Positions 1 through 6,897 of a DNA stretch of 64,000 bases are shown here, piece by piece; within the stretch, counting starts at the first letter, position 1; every line of letters begins with the position of its first letter. Both the position numbers and the translations under genes were made by a program. The DNA comes from Guptibacillus spartinae. Lineage in GTDB: Bacteria > Bacillota > Bacilli > Bacillales > Guptibacillaceae. Location of the stretch: the NCBI RefSeq assembly GCF_028610625.1, contig NZ_JAQQWU010000003.1, positions 124,001-188,000 on the forward strand, written 5' to 3'. The notes below the pieces were generated by a model. That model was given only the letters and a program-made list of their open reading frames with translations, made no database searches and was not told where the DNA came from.

Positions 1-1
1 A

Positions 2-832
2 GAGATTATTGAGCTTATGAATGAAGAAGATGCGAGTGTGGCTGGCGTTGTGAAAGCCGCTCTCCCCCAAATTGAGAAGGTGATCAATGAGGTTGTGACT
101 GTAATCAGAAATGGCGGGAAACTCTTTTATTTCGGTGCGGGGACGAGCGGTCGTCTTGGTGTATTAGATGCCTCTGAGTGCCCGCCTACTTTTGGAGTAG
201 CAGCGGATCTTGTAAATGGCGTTATCGCAGGAGGGGACCGGGCGCTTCGTTATCCCATTGAAGGAGCGGAAGACCGTCGGGAACTTGGTGCTGAAGATTT
301 GCGGAAACATGTGAGTGAACGTGACATGGTGATTGGTCTTGCATCAAGTGGAAGAACGCCTTATGTGCTGGGTGCGATGGAAGCGGCGAATGAAATGGGG
401 GTAAAGTCGGCAGGGATTTCCTGCAATACGAATGCTCCGCTATCAAAATTCGTTACATACGCGATTGAATTACCGGTCGGACCAGAAGTGGTAACAGGAT
501 CCACGCGCTTAAAAGCGGGAACGGCGCAGAAGATGGTGTTAAATATGATTACGACTGCTTCCATGGTTAAGCTCGGTAAAGTCTATCGGAATTTGATGGT
601 CAATGTTCAAGCGTCGAATGAAAAGCTGCGGAAGCGCACGATTTCGATTATTCAGGAGTTGACGGGAGTTAGTGAGGGGGAAGCCGCGCGTTATAGTGAA
701 CAGGCGAAAGGGGATGCCAGGGTGGCGGTGCTGATGGTGTTGTTGAAAGTGGATGCGGGGGGAGCGAATGAATTGTTACAAAGTAAGAATGGAAATTTTG
801 TGAATGTGATGGAGGATATCGTAAAGGATTAG
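2..832 (+). CDS. murQ: N-acetylmuramic acid 6-phosphate etherase, 5'-truncated by window edge
   Basis: MurQ cleaves the lactyl ether of MurNAc-6-phosphate to give GlcNAc-6-phosphate and D-lactate during cytoplasmic cell-wall sugar recycling. The frame is open from base 2 to the stop at 832, and the residues before the first Met (EIIEL) already fit the family, so the Met at 17 is internal and roughly 20 residues are missing at the left. The SIS-domain sugar-phosphate signature FGAGTSGRLGVLDASECPP is present near the N-terminus, and the family motif TGSTRLKAGTAQKM follows in the middle. The C-terminal helical part is complete. A terminator follows directly, so it ends its operon. Confidence 0.95.
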   Translation, partial: EIIELMNEEDASVAGVVKAALPQIEKVINEVVTVIRNGGKLFYFGAGTSGRLGVLDASECPPTFGVAADLVNGVIAGGDRALRYPIEGAEDRRELGAEDLRKHVSERDMVIGLASSGRTPYVLGAMEAANEMGVKSAGISCNTNAPLSKFVTYAIELPVGPEVVTGSTRLKAGTAQKMVLNMITTASMVKLGKVYRNLMVNVQASNEKLRKRTISIIQELTGVSEGEAARYSEQAKGDARVAVLMVLLKVDAGGANELLQSKNGNFVNVMEDIVKD

Positions 833-841
833 GAGGTTTTC

Positions 842-870
842 AAGGTTTCCTTAATGGGAACCTTTTTATT
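842..870 (+). terminator. Rho-independent terminator after murQ
   Basis: A 9-bp stem (AAGGTTTCC with GGGAACCTT, one G-U pair) and a 5-base loop are followed by TTTATT. It begins 10 bases after the murQ stop and separates it from the peptide gene at 979. Confidence 0.85.
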
Positions 871-978
871 TGAAAATAGTAGTTGCTTAAATTGAATCAG
901 TCATAGTAATATTTAACTACAATCGTTCGTTATAAAGTCCTAGATCTAACTTGTTAATATTGAAGGGAGGCGAAGAAA

Positions 979-1110
979 TTGAAAAAAGAATGGAAAAAAC
1001 CAACTTTAGAAAGTTTAGATGTCAAAATGACAATGAAATTTCATCATTACTATCCACCGAGTAATGATGACGATTGTGAACCGGACTTTCCAGGTTCATT
1101 AGACAGTTAA
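979..1110 (+). CDS. Candidate RiPP precursor peptide with a lasso-type leader, 43 aa
   Basis: This short ORF starts with TTG, 8 bases after GGGAGG (965-970). The product has a 19-residue leader, KKEWKKPTLESLDVKMTM after the start residue, that aligns gap-free with the leader of the paeninodin-type precursor at 30464 (13 of 19 identical, including Trp5, Pro8, Leu10-Glu11, Leu13, Val15 and the terminal Met-Thr-Met). The predicted 24-residue core begins Lys-Phe-His-His-Tyr-Tyr, has four acidic residues and one Cys in its middle, and ends Leu-Asp-Ser. No Asp or Glu lies at core positions 7-9, so a standard 7-9-residue lasso ring is not possible. A GNAT-fold gene follows 60 bases later. Leader recognition by an RRE/PqqD protein is inferred; the product class is unknown. 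Confidence 0.6.
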   Translation: MKKEWKKPTLESLDVKMTMKFHHYYPPSNDDDCEPDFPGSLDS

Positions 1111-1170
1111 ACTATTTCGTAGCCAATATTTTGAATGGCAATAGAGTATTGCAAGCTGGAGGACTTCAAG

Positions 1171-1815
1171 ATGTTTGAAATTGTTACTTCTCCAAAACAA
1201 CAACAAAAGTTTGAACAAACATGGGAATACTTTTGTAAATTATATAACTGGAAAAATGATCCTTACGCTAAAGATGGAGTAAGGTATAATCTGCTTATTT
1301 CACCAAGAAAAATAAGCAACCGTAAAACGATTGGCACAATTGAATTCATACCGTACTATCCAGGAAATCCAGAATCGACAGTAGAAGGCTCTGGGAGATA
1401 TCAATTTTCAGAGTTAGATGCAGTTAAGTCAAATCCAGGGCGTATTTGGGAAATTGATAAGCTTTGTATCCATCAAGATTATCAAAACCAGGGGTATTTA
1501 AATGTATTTATGCATATCTTCTATGATCATGCTAGTAAATACCGTCCTAAATACTATATCGCTCTTATTGAGAAAAAGTTTTATCGTGCTCTACGAATTT
1601 CGTATGGTCTTTCAGTTGAACAAATAGGTGACCCATTTATAGGGCCAAATAACTCCTTACTTCCAGTTATTTTTAATATCGAGAACATGATGCAAGATCA
1701 TGTTGAAGTAAGAAATAAATTAAACCTTATAGAATCCTCTAACAATGCTCAGAGAACAGTGACGAACACATCAAATTCTTTTCTGAAAAAAATTCTCGAT
1801 AAAATCTGCTTTTAG
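1171..1815 (+). CDS. GNAT-fold acyltransferase (FeeM/autoinducer-synthase-like), 214 aa
   Basis: The sequence shows the acyl-CoA/acyl-carrier binding core of the GNAT fold at about residues 105-150: an acidic strand (IWEIDKLCIHQDYQNQGYL) followed by a helix and a strand (YYIALIEKKFYRAL). Such an E-I-D strand with a downstream R..YG element is shared with long-chain N-acyl amino acid synthases, homoserine-lactone-type synthases and exosortase-associated acyltransferases. I start at ATG 1171 because GGAGG (1158-1162) is 8 bases away; an in-frame ATG at 1135 has no clear site. It lies directly behind the candidate RiPP precursor, so acylation or acetylation of that peptide is a plausible but untested role. 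Confidence 0.6.
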   Translation: MFEIVTSPKQQQKFEQTWEYFCKLYNWKNDPYAKDGVRYNLLISPRKISNRKTIGTIEFIPYYPGNPESTVEGSGRYQFSELDAVKSNPGRIWEIDKLCIHQDYQNQGYLNVFMHIFYDHASKYRPKYYIALIEKKFYRALRISYGLSVEQIGDPFIGPNNSLLPVIFNIENMMQDHVEVRNKLNLIESSNNAQRTVTNTSNSFLKKILDKICF

Positions 1816-1873
1816 TTTTAACGTATCTATATGGAACAAAAATAGTGGTGAATAACAAAGCAAATAACTAGAG

Positions 1874-1907
1874 TAGGAGACCTGGTTAGCCAAGGGTCTT
1901 CTTTTTC
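1874..1907 (+). terminator. Rho-independent terminator after the GNAT gene
   Basis: An 8-bp outer stem (AGGAGACC with GGTCTTCT) is extended by an inner TGG/CCA helix and followed by TTTCTAT. It closes the peptide-GNAT unit before the EPS promoter. Confidence 0.75.
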
Positions 1908-1953
1908 TATGTTTAGATGTTCAAGGTAATTAAGTAAATGATCGATTTGTCTG

Positions 1954-1982
1954 TTGACATGTTCTTTATATAGAACTAAAAT
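1954..1982 (+). promoter_or_regulatory. EPS operon promoter with SinR-type operator in its spacer
   Basis: TTGACA (1954-1959), a 17-base spacer and TAAAAT (1977-1982) form a near-consensus sigma-A promoter. The spacer contains GTTCTTTATATAGAAC (1961-1976), an inverted repeat GTTCT-N6-AGAAC whose left half matches the SinR consensus GTTCTYT known from B. subtilis. Protein bound here would block RNA polymerase. The predicted transcript has a leader of about 125 bases before epsA. Confidence 0.8.
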
Positions 1983-2114
1983 AGTAAATAATCACAATTG
2001 TTAGAAAAAATATATTGGAGAGTTATTTTCTCGGTTAATGGAACTTTGGAGTAGGGTGTTCATTATAAAGAATATACGAATTTGAAATTAAAATCTATTA
2101 AAAAGGTGGGCCTT

Positions 2115-2849
2115 ATGTCTAAATTTCAGTATGAAAATAACAGTAGTAGTTCTCCAGAAAAAGAAATTAATCTAAAAGAATATTTTGCCGTTATTAAATC
2201 TCGATTTTGGATTGTTATTGTTCTAGCAATTCTTACGACTGCGGGAGGATACTTTTACAGTCAATACACATACGTACCTCTATATGAGACTTCTACAAGA
2301 ATAATCGTAGATACTGAAAATCAGGATATGAAGACATTAATGGTCATGATTAAGGACCCTATTATTATGGAGAAAGTTATAAAGGAATTAAAGTTAGAAA
2401 CCACTGCAGAAGGAATGGCAAACCGAATTACCGTTGAACAAGTGGATGAATCTCGAGTGGTTCGAATCTCAGTTATTGATACAAATCCTGAAGCAGCTGT
2501 TGCCATTGCTAATGCAACTGCTAAAACATACAAAAGCGAAGTTGTAAAACTTCTTGATTTTAAAGAAGTACAATTGCTATCTGAGGCCAAAGTAAATCCA
2601 TATCCTATTAACGAATCACAAAATAAAGTCGTATTGGCTGCTGCAGTATTCGGATTAGTTGCTGGAGTTGGTTTCATCTTCTTGTTGGATTCTTTGGATG
2701 GCACAGTAAGACGTGAAAGCGATATAGAAGCAATCCTTGGTGTCCCTGTCATTGGAAATGTTTCTAATATGAATAAAAAGAAATTTGTCTCAAAAAAAAG
2801 AAAAGCGAGAAGCTACGAGGTAAGGAGTGAGTCAGTTGATCTCAAGTAA
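2115..2849 (+). CDS. epsA: Wzz/YveK-family polysaccharide chain-length and kinase-activator protein (EpsA-like)
   Basis: This is a 244-residue membrane protein with a Wzz domain. It has a cytoplasmic N-terminus, a first membrane segment around residues 38-58 (FWIVIVLAILTTAGGYF), an extracellular helical region, a conserved NPYPIN proline motif before the second membrane segment (VVLAAAVFGLVAGVGFIFLL), and a short basic cytoplasmic tail that in this family activates the partner tyrosine kinase. I choose ATG 2115 (AAGGTGG at 2104-2110) over an in-frame TTG at 2082. The stop overlaps the start of the next gene, which fits translational coupling of EpsA and EpsB. Confidence 0.85.
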   Translation: MSKFQYENNSSSSPEKEINLKEYFAVIKSRFWIVIVLAILTTAGGYFYSQYTYVPLYETSTRIIVDTENQDMKTLMVMIKDPIIMEKVIKELKLETTAEGMANRITVEQVDESRVVRISVIDTNPEAAVAIANATAKTYKSEVVKLLDFKEVQLLSEAKVNPYPINESQNKVVLAAAVFGLVAGVGFIFLLDSLDGTVRRESDIEAILGVPVIGNVSNMNKKKFVSKKRKARSYEVRSESVDLK

Positions 2850-3492
2850 AAAGGGACGAGCTACTTTAAAGAAACGAAATTTAATAACTCTTTCTCACTC
2901 AAATTCCATTATTTCAGACCAATTTCGTACCATTCGAACGAATATGCGTTTCTTAGCAAAAGAGAATGAGGAACGCGTTTTCCTTATTACTTCTCCTGGT
3001 GTTGGAGAAGGTAAATCAACGATGACAGCTAACCTGGCTGTTTCATTAGCGCAACAAAAAGAAAAAGTGCTTTTAATTGATGCCAACCTTCGCTCTCCAA
3101 CTGTCGATCAAATATTTAAAGTTTCAAATGAAGTTGGTTTAACAGATGTGCTAACTTATAAAAAAAGTTTTCAAGATGCCGTTCATCATTCTGAAATAGG
3201 AAGATTAGAGATTCTTACAAGTGGTCACCGTGCAAGTAATCCTGCGGAGTTACTTGGAAACGAGATGATGAGAGAGTTACTAATGAAGGCTAGAGAAAAA
3301 TATGATTTTGTTTTAGTAGACTCGCCTTCAGTTTTAACATCCACTGAAACAAGAATGCTTGCTAATATATGTGATGGTATTATTCTCGTTTTAAATAGAG
3401 GCAAAACAGATCTTGAGAATGCTGCAAAAGCAAGAAGAGTATTAGAATTGGCGCACGCTAACCTTATGGGGGCAATCATCAATAAGAAATAA
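2836..3492 (+). CDS. epsB: CpsD/CapB-family BY-kinase (EpsB-like)
   Basis: This cytoplasmic autophosphorylating tyrosine kinase works with EpsA to control polymer export. Visible motifs are Walker A (SPGVGEGKSTMTANLA), Walker A' (VLLIDANLRSP), the TSGHRASNPAELLGN region, and Walker B (YDFVLVDSPSVL). TTG 2836 is preferred because AAGGAG lies at 2822-2827 with 8-base spacing; the upstream GTG at 2827 overlaps that site. The protein stops at AIINKK, where BY-kinases usually continue into a tyrosine-rich tail, so the usual autophosphorylation cluster is absent. It overlaps epsA by 14 bases and is followed by the EAR element. Confidence 0.85.
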   Translation: MISSKKGRATLKKRNLITLSHSNSIISDQFRTIRTNMRFLAKENEERVFLITSPGVGEGKSTMTANLAVSLAQQKEKVLLIDANLRSPTVDQIFKVSNEVGLTDVLTYKKSFQDAVHHSEIGRLEILTSGHRASNPAELLGNEMMRELLMKAREKYDFVLVDSPSVLTSTETRMLANICDGIILVLNRGKTDLENAAKARRVLELAHANLMGAIINKK

Positions 3493-3501
3493 GTATATGT
3501 T

Positions 3502-3520
3502 GATGTTCTTTATTAAGAAT
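3502..3520 (+). promoter_or_regulatory. SinR-like box between epsB and epsC, copy 1 of a 19-bp repeat
   Basis: GATGTTCTTTATTAAGAAT recurs exactly at 5700-5718, and its first part matches the operator in the EPS promoter (1960-1976). It contains the GTTCTTT half-site plus an imperfect opposite arm (AAGAAT). It sits 10 bases after the epsB stop. A binding role is inferred from the motif only. Confidence 0.5.
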
Positions 3521-3540
3521 TTAATTATAACATAAAATCT

Positions 3541-3655
3541 GGCGATGCCTTCTTGCCATTATCAATGAAGGCACTCGGTCACACTGTGGGTTTACGAACC
3601 TTAGACGCTAGTCGTCGATGGTGTGGTGTGAGGATGGGTTAGATGCCCATTTTTA
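3541..3655 (+). ncRNA. EAR-type (eps-associated RNA) processive antitermination element
   Basis: This GC-rich, structured stretch lies between epsB and epsC, the exact place of the EAR/epsC RNA in B. subtilis and relatives. The sequence shows a GCCTTC/GAAGGC hairpin near the 5' end, complementary CACAC and GTGTG blocks in the middle, and a terminal ATGGG/CCCAT hairpin followed by T residues. EAR lets RNA polymerase read through terminators inside the long eps operon. The identification rests on position and structure; I could not score it against the Rfam model. Confidence 0.7.
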
Positions 3656-3674
3656 TATTTAATTTAGTGTTCTT

Positions 3675-3726
3675 AATAAAGTTCTAAGTATGAGGTTTTG
3701 GAGAACCTCATACTTAGAACTTTATT
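3675..3726 (+). terminator. Large hairpin, possible intra-operon terminator before epsC
   Basis: A perfect 23-bp stem (3675-3697 with 3704-3726) and a 6-base loop are followed by a T-rich stretch. The arms contain GTTCT/AGAAC half-sites, so it could act in RNA as a terminator overcome by EAR, in DNA as an operator, or both. Confidence 0.55.
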
Positions 3727-3744
3727 CTTTAAGGGGCAATGCTT

Positions 3745-3849
3745 GTGAAACTAACGGAAGCTTATTTTAAATCGATTAAGAAGGCGAACAGGTTAAAGAG
3801 GATAGACTCATTGCTGTTTCAATTGAAAAAAAAGAATTTAATAAAGTAG
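3745..3849 (+). CDS. Possible small basic peptide between EAR and epsC, 34 aa
   Basis: A short ORF begins at GTG 3745, 8 bases after AAGGGG (an in-frame ATG is at 3739). The product is Lys/Arg-rich and Leu-rich with no recognisable domain (start MKLTEAYFKSIKKANRLKR). It ends 16 bases before epsC. It may be a leader that keeps ribosomes near the epsC start, or a chance ORF. There is no homology evidence. Confidence 0.3.
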   Translation: MKLTEAYFKSIKKANRLKRIDSLLFQLKKKNLIK

Positions 3850-3865
3850 TGAGGGGAGGAAAGAC

Positions 3866-5686
3866 ATGACCTACCGACAAAGGTTGCCTTTTTTCATTTT
3901 TATTGATTCATGTATCGTTTTAACTGCCATCTTCTTTAGTCAATTTCTAGTTGGTGCAACGATCCATGTAATCACCTTCTCAGTTATTTTAAGTTCAGCT
4001 GTTATCTTAATCAGTCATCATTTATTTTCATTTCGCTTTAACTTATATAAGAAAGTTTGGGAATACGCAAGTATAGGAGAGTTAGTCGTTATCCTTCAAA
4101 CGGTTACCTTTTCTATTCTAATCGCTGCTATATTTCAACAATTTATTCTAAAGGAGATCTCATTTAGACTGTTGATGACTACATGGATTCTTCATTTACT
4201 ATTCATAGGAGGGTCACGCTTTTGTTGGCGAATGTACCGTGACACAGTAATGAACAAACCGAATAGCAAACGAAATACTCTTATCGTTGGAGCTGGCTCA
4301 GCTGGAACGATGGTAGCAAGACAATTACTGAAAAACAATGATTCTGATCTTTCGCCAATCGGATTTATTGACGATGATCGACGGAAACAGAGTCTTGATG
4401 TTTATGGGATCCCCGTGCTAGGTGGAATCAATTTAATTGAAAAGAAAGTAAAAGACTATGATGTTCAGAATATTATTATCGCGATTCCATCCTTAAGTAA
4501 AAAAGAACTACAGAGAATTTTTCAAGAGTGCGCTAAAACGGAGGCGAAAACGCAAATACTTCCAATGCTTGAAGACCTTATGACTGGCAAAGTTGCAGTT
4601 AATCAATTTAGAGATGTGAAAGTTGAAGATTTACTTGGACGAGAGCCAGTTAAATTAGACATCGACATCATTTCAAACTCGATCACAAACAAAACTGTTC
4701 TAGTGACTGGAGCTGGTGGATCAATAGGGTCAGAAATTTGTAGGCAGATCTCACTTTTTCATCCAAAAACACTCATTCTTTTAGGACATGGCGAAAACAG
4801 CATCTATGCTATTGAATTAGAATTAAAAGAAGTCTTTCAAAATACGGACATTGAGTTTGTTACTGAAATTGCTGATGTGCAAGATGCAGGGAAAATGGTC
4901 ACTGTGATGGGACTCTACCAGCCTGATGTTGTTTATCACGCGGCAGCTCACAAACACGTACCGTTAATGGAAAGGAACCCTGAGGAAGCTGTAAAGAATA
5001 ATTTAATTGGAACCTTGAATGCTGCCAATGCAGCTAGTTGGAGTGGGGTTAAAACGTTTGTGATGATCTCCTCTGATAAAGCCGTTAATCCAACAAGTGT
5101 TATGGGAGCTACAAAGCGCTTGTCAGAAATGGTTGTACAAAATCTTGATCGAAAGAGTACTACTAAATTCGTTGCAGTAAGGTTTGGGAATGTTCTAGGA
5201 AGTCGTGGAAGTGTCATTCCGTTGTTTAAGAACCAAATTCAAAAAGGTGGTCCAATAACAGTTACTCATCCCGATATGATCCGATTCTTTATGACAATCC
5301 CTGAAGCATCCCGACTTGTCATTCAAGCAGGTTCACTGGCTGAAGGTGGAGAAATTTTTGTATTAGATATGGGCGAGCCAGTTAAAATCGTAGACTTGGC
5401 AAAGAACTTAATTAAACTATCAGGACATTCGGTTGATGATATCGGGATTGAATATAGCGGCATTCGTCCTGGAGAGAAGTTATATGAAGAGCTTCTTAAT
5501 AAAGAAGAAGTGCATTCGGATCATGTTTATCCAAATATTTATGTTGGTAAGACGTCCGAGCTGTACTTAGAAGAAATCGAAGAGCTGATCGAGACTTTTT
5601 CTGATATGGAGAAAGAAGCGTTAAAGAATAGATTGTTGCAACTGGCTAATCATAAAGTAGTGTCGCAACCTCTGTTGTCAGGTTAA
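3866..5686 (+). CDS. epsC: Membrane nucleoside-diphosphate sugar 4,6-dehydratase/epimerase (EpsC, CapD/WbpM family)
   Basis: A 606-residue protein of normal family length. Four hydrophobic segments occupy roughly residues 7-115, then a first Rossmann domain (TLIVGAGSAGTMVARQLL), then the catalytic SDR domain with the NAD site TGAGGSIGSEI, the VYHAAAHKHVP segment and the SSDKAVNPTSVMGATKR active-site region. In the last, Met replaces the Tyr of the usual YxxxK, as is typical for this 4,6-dehydratase subgroup. It makes a UDP-4-keto-6-deoxy sugar, the precursor of an aminosugar that can be completed by the EpsN aminotransferase and EpsM acetyltransferase downstream. GGGGAGG precedes the ATG. Confidence 0.92.
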   Translation: MTYRQRLPFFIFIDSCIVLTAIFFSQFLVGATIHVITFSVILSSAVILISHHLFSFRFNLYKKVWEYASIGELVVILQTVTFSILIAAIFQQFILKEISFRLLMTTWILHLLFIGGSRFCWRMYRDTVMNKPNSKRNTLIVGAGSAGTMVARQLLKNNDSDLSPIGFIDDDRRKQSLDVYGIPVLGGINLIEKKVKDYDVQNIIIAIPSLSKKELQRIFQECAKTEAKTQILPMLEDLMTGKVAVNQFRDVKVEDLLGREPVKLDIDIISNSITNKTVLVTGAGGSIGSEICRQISLFHPKTLILLGHGENSIYAIELELKEVFQNTDIEFVTEIADVQDAGKMVTVMGLYQPDVVYHAAAHKHVPLMERNPEEAVKNNLIGTLNAANAASWSGVKTFVMISSDKAVNPTSVMGATKRLSEMVVQNLDRKSTTKFVAVRFGNVLGSRGSVIPLFKNQIQKGGPITVTHPDMIRFFMTIPEASRLVIQAGSLAEGGEIFVLDMGEPVKIVDLAKNLIKLSGHSVDDIGIEYSGIRPGEKLYEELLNKEEVHSDHVYPNIYVGKTSELYLEEIEELIETFSDMEKEALKNRLLQLANHKVVSQPLLSG

Positions 5687-5699
5687 TTCTTCAGCACAA

Positions 5700-5718
5700 G
5701 ATGTTCTTTATTAAGAAT
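5700..5718 (+). promoter_or_regulatory. SinR-like box between epsC and epsD, copy 2 of the 19-bp repeat
   Basis: This is an exact copy of 3502-3520, located 14 bases after the epsC stop and 25 bases before epsD. Exact conservation in two intergenic spots of one operon suggests selection. An internal regulatory site is inferred. Confidence 0.45.
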
Positions 5719-5742
5719 GATCTTTGAATAGGAGGTGCGTAT

Positions 5743-6897
5743 ATGCCCGCTAAAAAAGTGTTGTTTTGTGCAACGGTTGATTATCATTTTAAAGCTTTTC
5801 ATTTACCGTACTTAAAGTGGTTTAAAGAAGAAGGATGGGAAGTTCACATTGCGGCAAGTGGGGAACTAAAATTGCCTTATACGGATCGTAAATTCAACAT
5901 ACCAATTCAGCGATCTCCTTTCCAAATGAAAAACATTGAAGCGTATAAAGAACTGAAAAGAATTATGGATGAAAATCACTATGATATTATCCATTGTCAT
6001 ACTCCCATGGGAGGGGTGCTTTCAAGGATAGCTGCTAGAAAGGCAAGATCACAAGGAACGAAAGTGATTTATACAGCGCATGGATTCCATTTTTGTAAGG
6101 GTTCACCACTATTAAATTGGCTTGTGTATTATCCTATTGAAAAGAAGTTGGCAAATGAAACAGATTGGCTCCTCACGATTAATCAAGAAGATTACCAACT
6201 TGCATTGAATCGTTTTAACGCAACTCAAGTGGAATATGTGAAAGGTGTTGGGATTGATACCAACTCCTTCACGCCACTTATAGAGGAAGAAAAAAGAAAA
6301 CGAAAGCAATCATTTGGATACCATCCAGATGATTTTTTATTGTTTTATGCAGCAGAATTTAATCCGAACAAAAATCAAAAGTACTTACTAGAGGCACTAG
6401 CCCTATTGAAAGAAAAATTACCAAGGGTGAAATTATTGCTTGCAGGTAAAGGGCCACTTCTTCAAAGTTGTCTAGCTCTAAGTCACACGCTTGGTATAAA
6501 TGAGTATGTTGATTTTCTTGGCTTTCGAGACGATCTGAAAGAATTAGTTCCAATGTGCGATATTGCTGTTGCATCAAGCTTACGTGAAGGTTTACCAGTT
6601 AACATTATGGAAGCCATGTCATGTGAACTGCCAGTTATAGCTGTTGACAATAGAGGACACAAAGAGCTAGTTGTATCTGGGAAAACGGGCTGGCTCGTTA
6701 AATCCGAAAGTCCAGAGCAGTTAGCAGCTAAAATCAACGATCTGGCAATGGATGAAGTGACTAGAAGAGCGTTTGGAAAAAACGGGAGAAAAAGAATACT
6801 TAACGATTTTAGCGTAGATCAAATCCTCCAGCATAAAAAGATGATTTACACCTCATGTATACAGGAAACGGAGGAGGTAAATTGGGCACTCCAGTAA
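5743..6897 (+). CDS. epsD: Glycosyltransferase family 4 (EpsD-like)
   Basis: A cytoplasmic GT-B glycosyltransferase of 384 residues that adds a sugar to the lipid-linked EPS repeat. The N-terminal domain carries the EpsD-like stretches YLKWFKEEGWEVHIAASG, CHTPMGGVLSRIAARKAR and IYTAHGFHFCKG. The C-terminal GT1 domain has the ELPVIAVDNRGHKELV segment and the SSLREGLPVNIMEAMSCELP nucleotide-sugar site with the E-x7-E motif. It lies in the same place as epsD in B. subtilis. AGGAGG precedes the ATG. The 3' end overlaps the next start by 16 bases. Confidence 0.88.
   Translation: MPAKKVLFCATVDYHFKAFHLPYLKWFKEEGWEVHIAASGELKLPYTDRKFNIPIQRSPFQMKNIEAYKELKRIMDENHYDIIHCHTPMGGVLSRIAARKARSQGTKVIYTAHGFHFCKGSPLLNWLVYYPIEKKLANETDWLLTINQEDYQLALNRFNATQVEYVKGVGIDTNSFTPLIEEEKRKRKQSFGYHPDDFLLFYAAEFNPNKNQKYLLEALALLKEKLPRVKLLLAGKGPLLQSCLALSHTLGINEYVDFLGFRDDLKELVPMCDIAVASSLREGLPVNIMEAMSCELPVIAVDNRGHKELVVSGKTGWLVKSESPEQLAAKINDLAMDEVTRRAFGKNGRKRILNDFSVDQILQHKKMIYTSCIQETEEVNWALQ

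Noticed and set aside
979-1110. Calling the first peptide a normal lasso precursor
   Set aside because: The leader fits, but the core starts with Lys and has Pro, Pro, Ser at positions 7-9, so the usual macrolactam ring cannot form.
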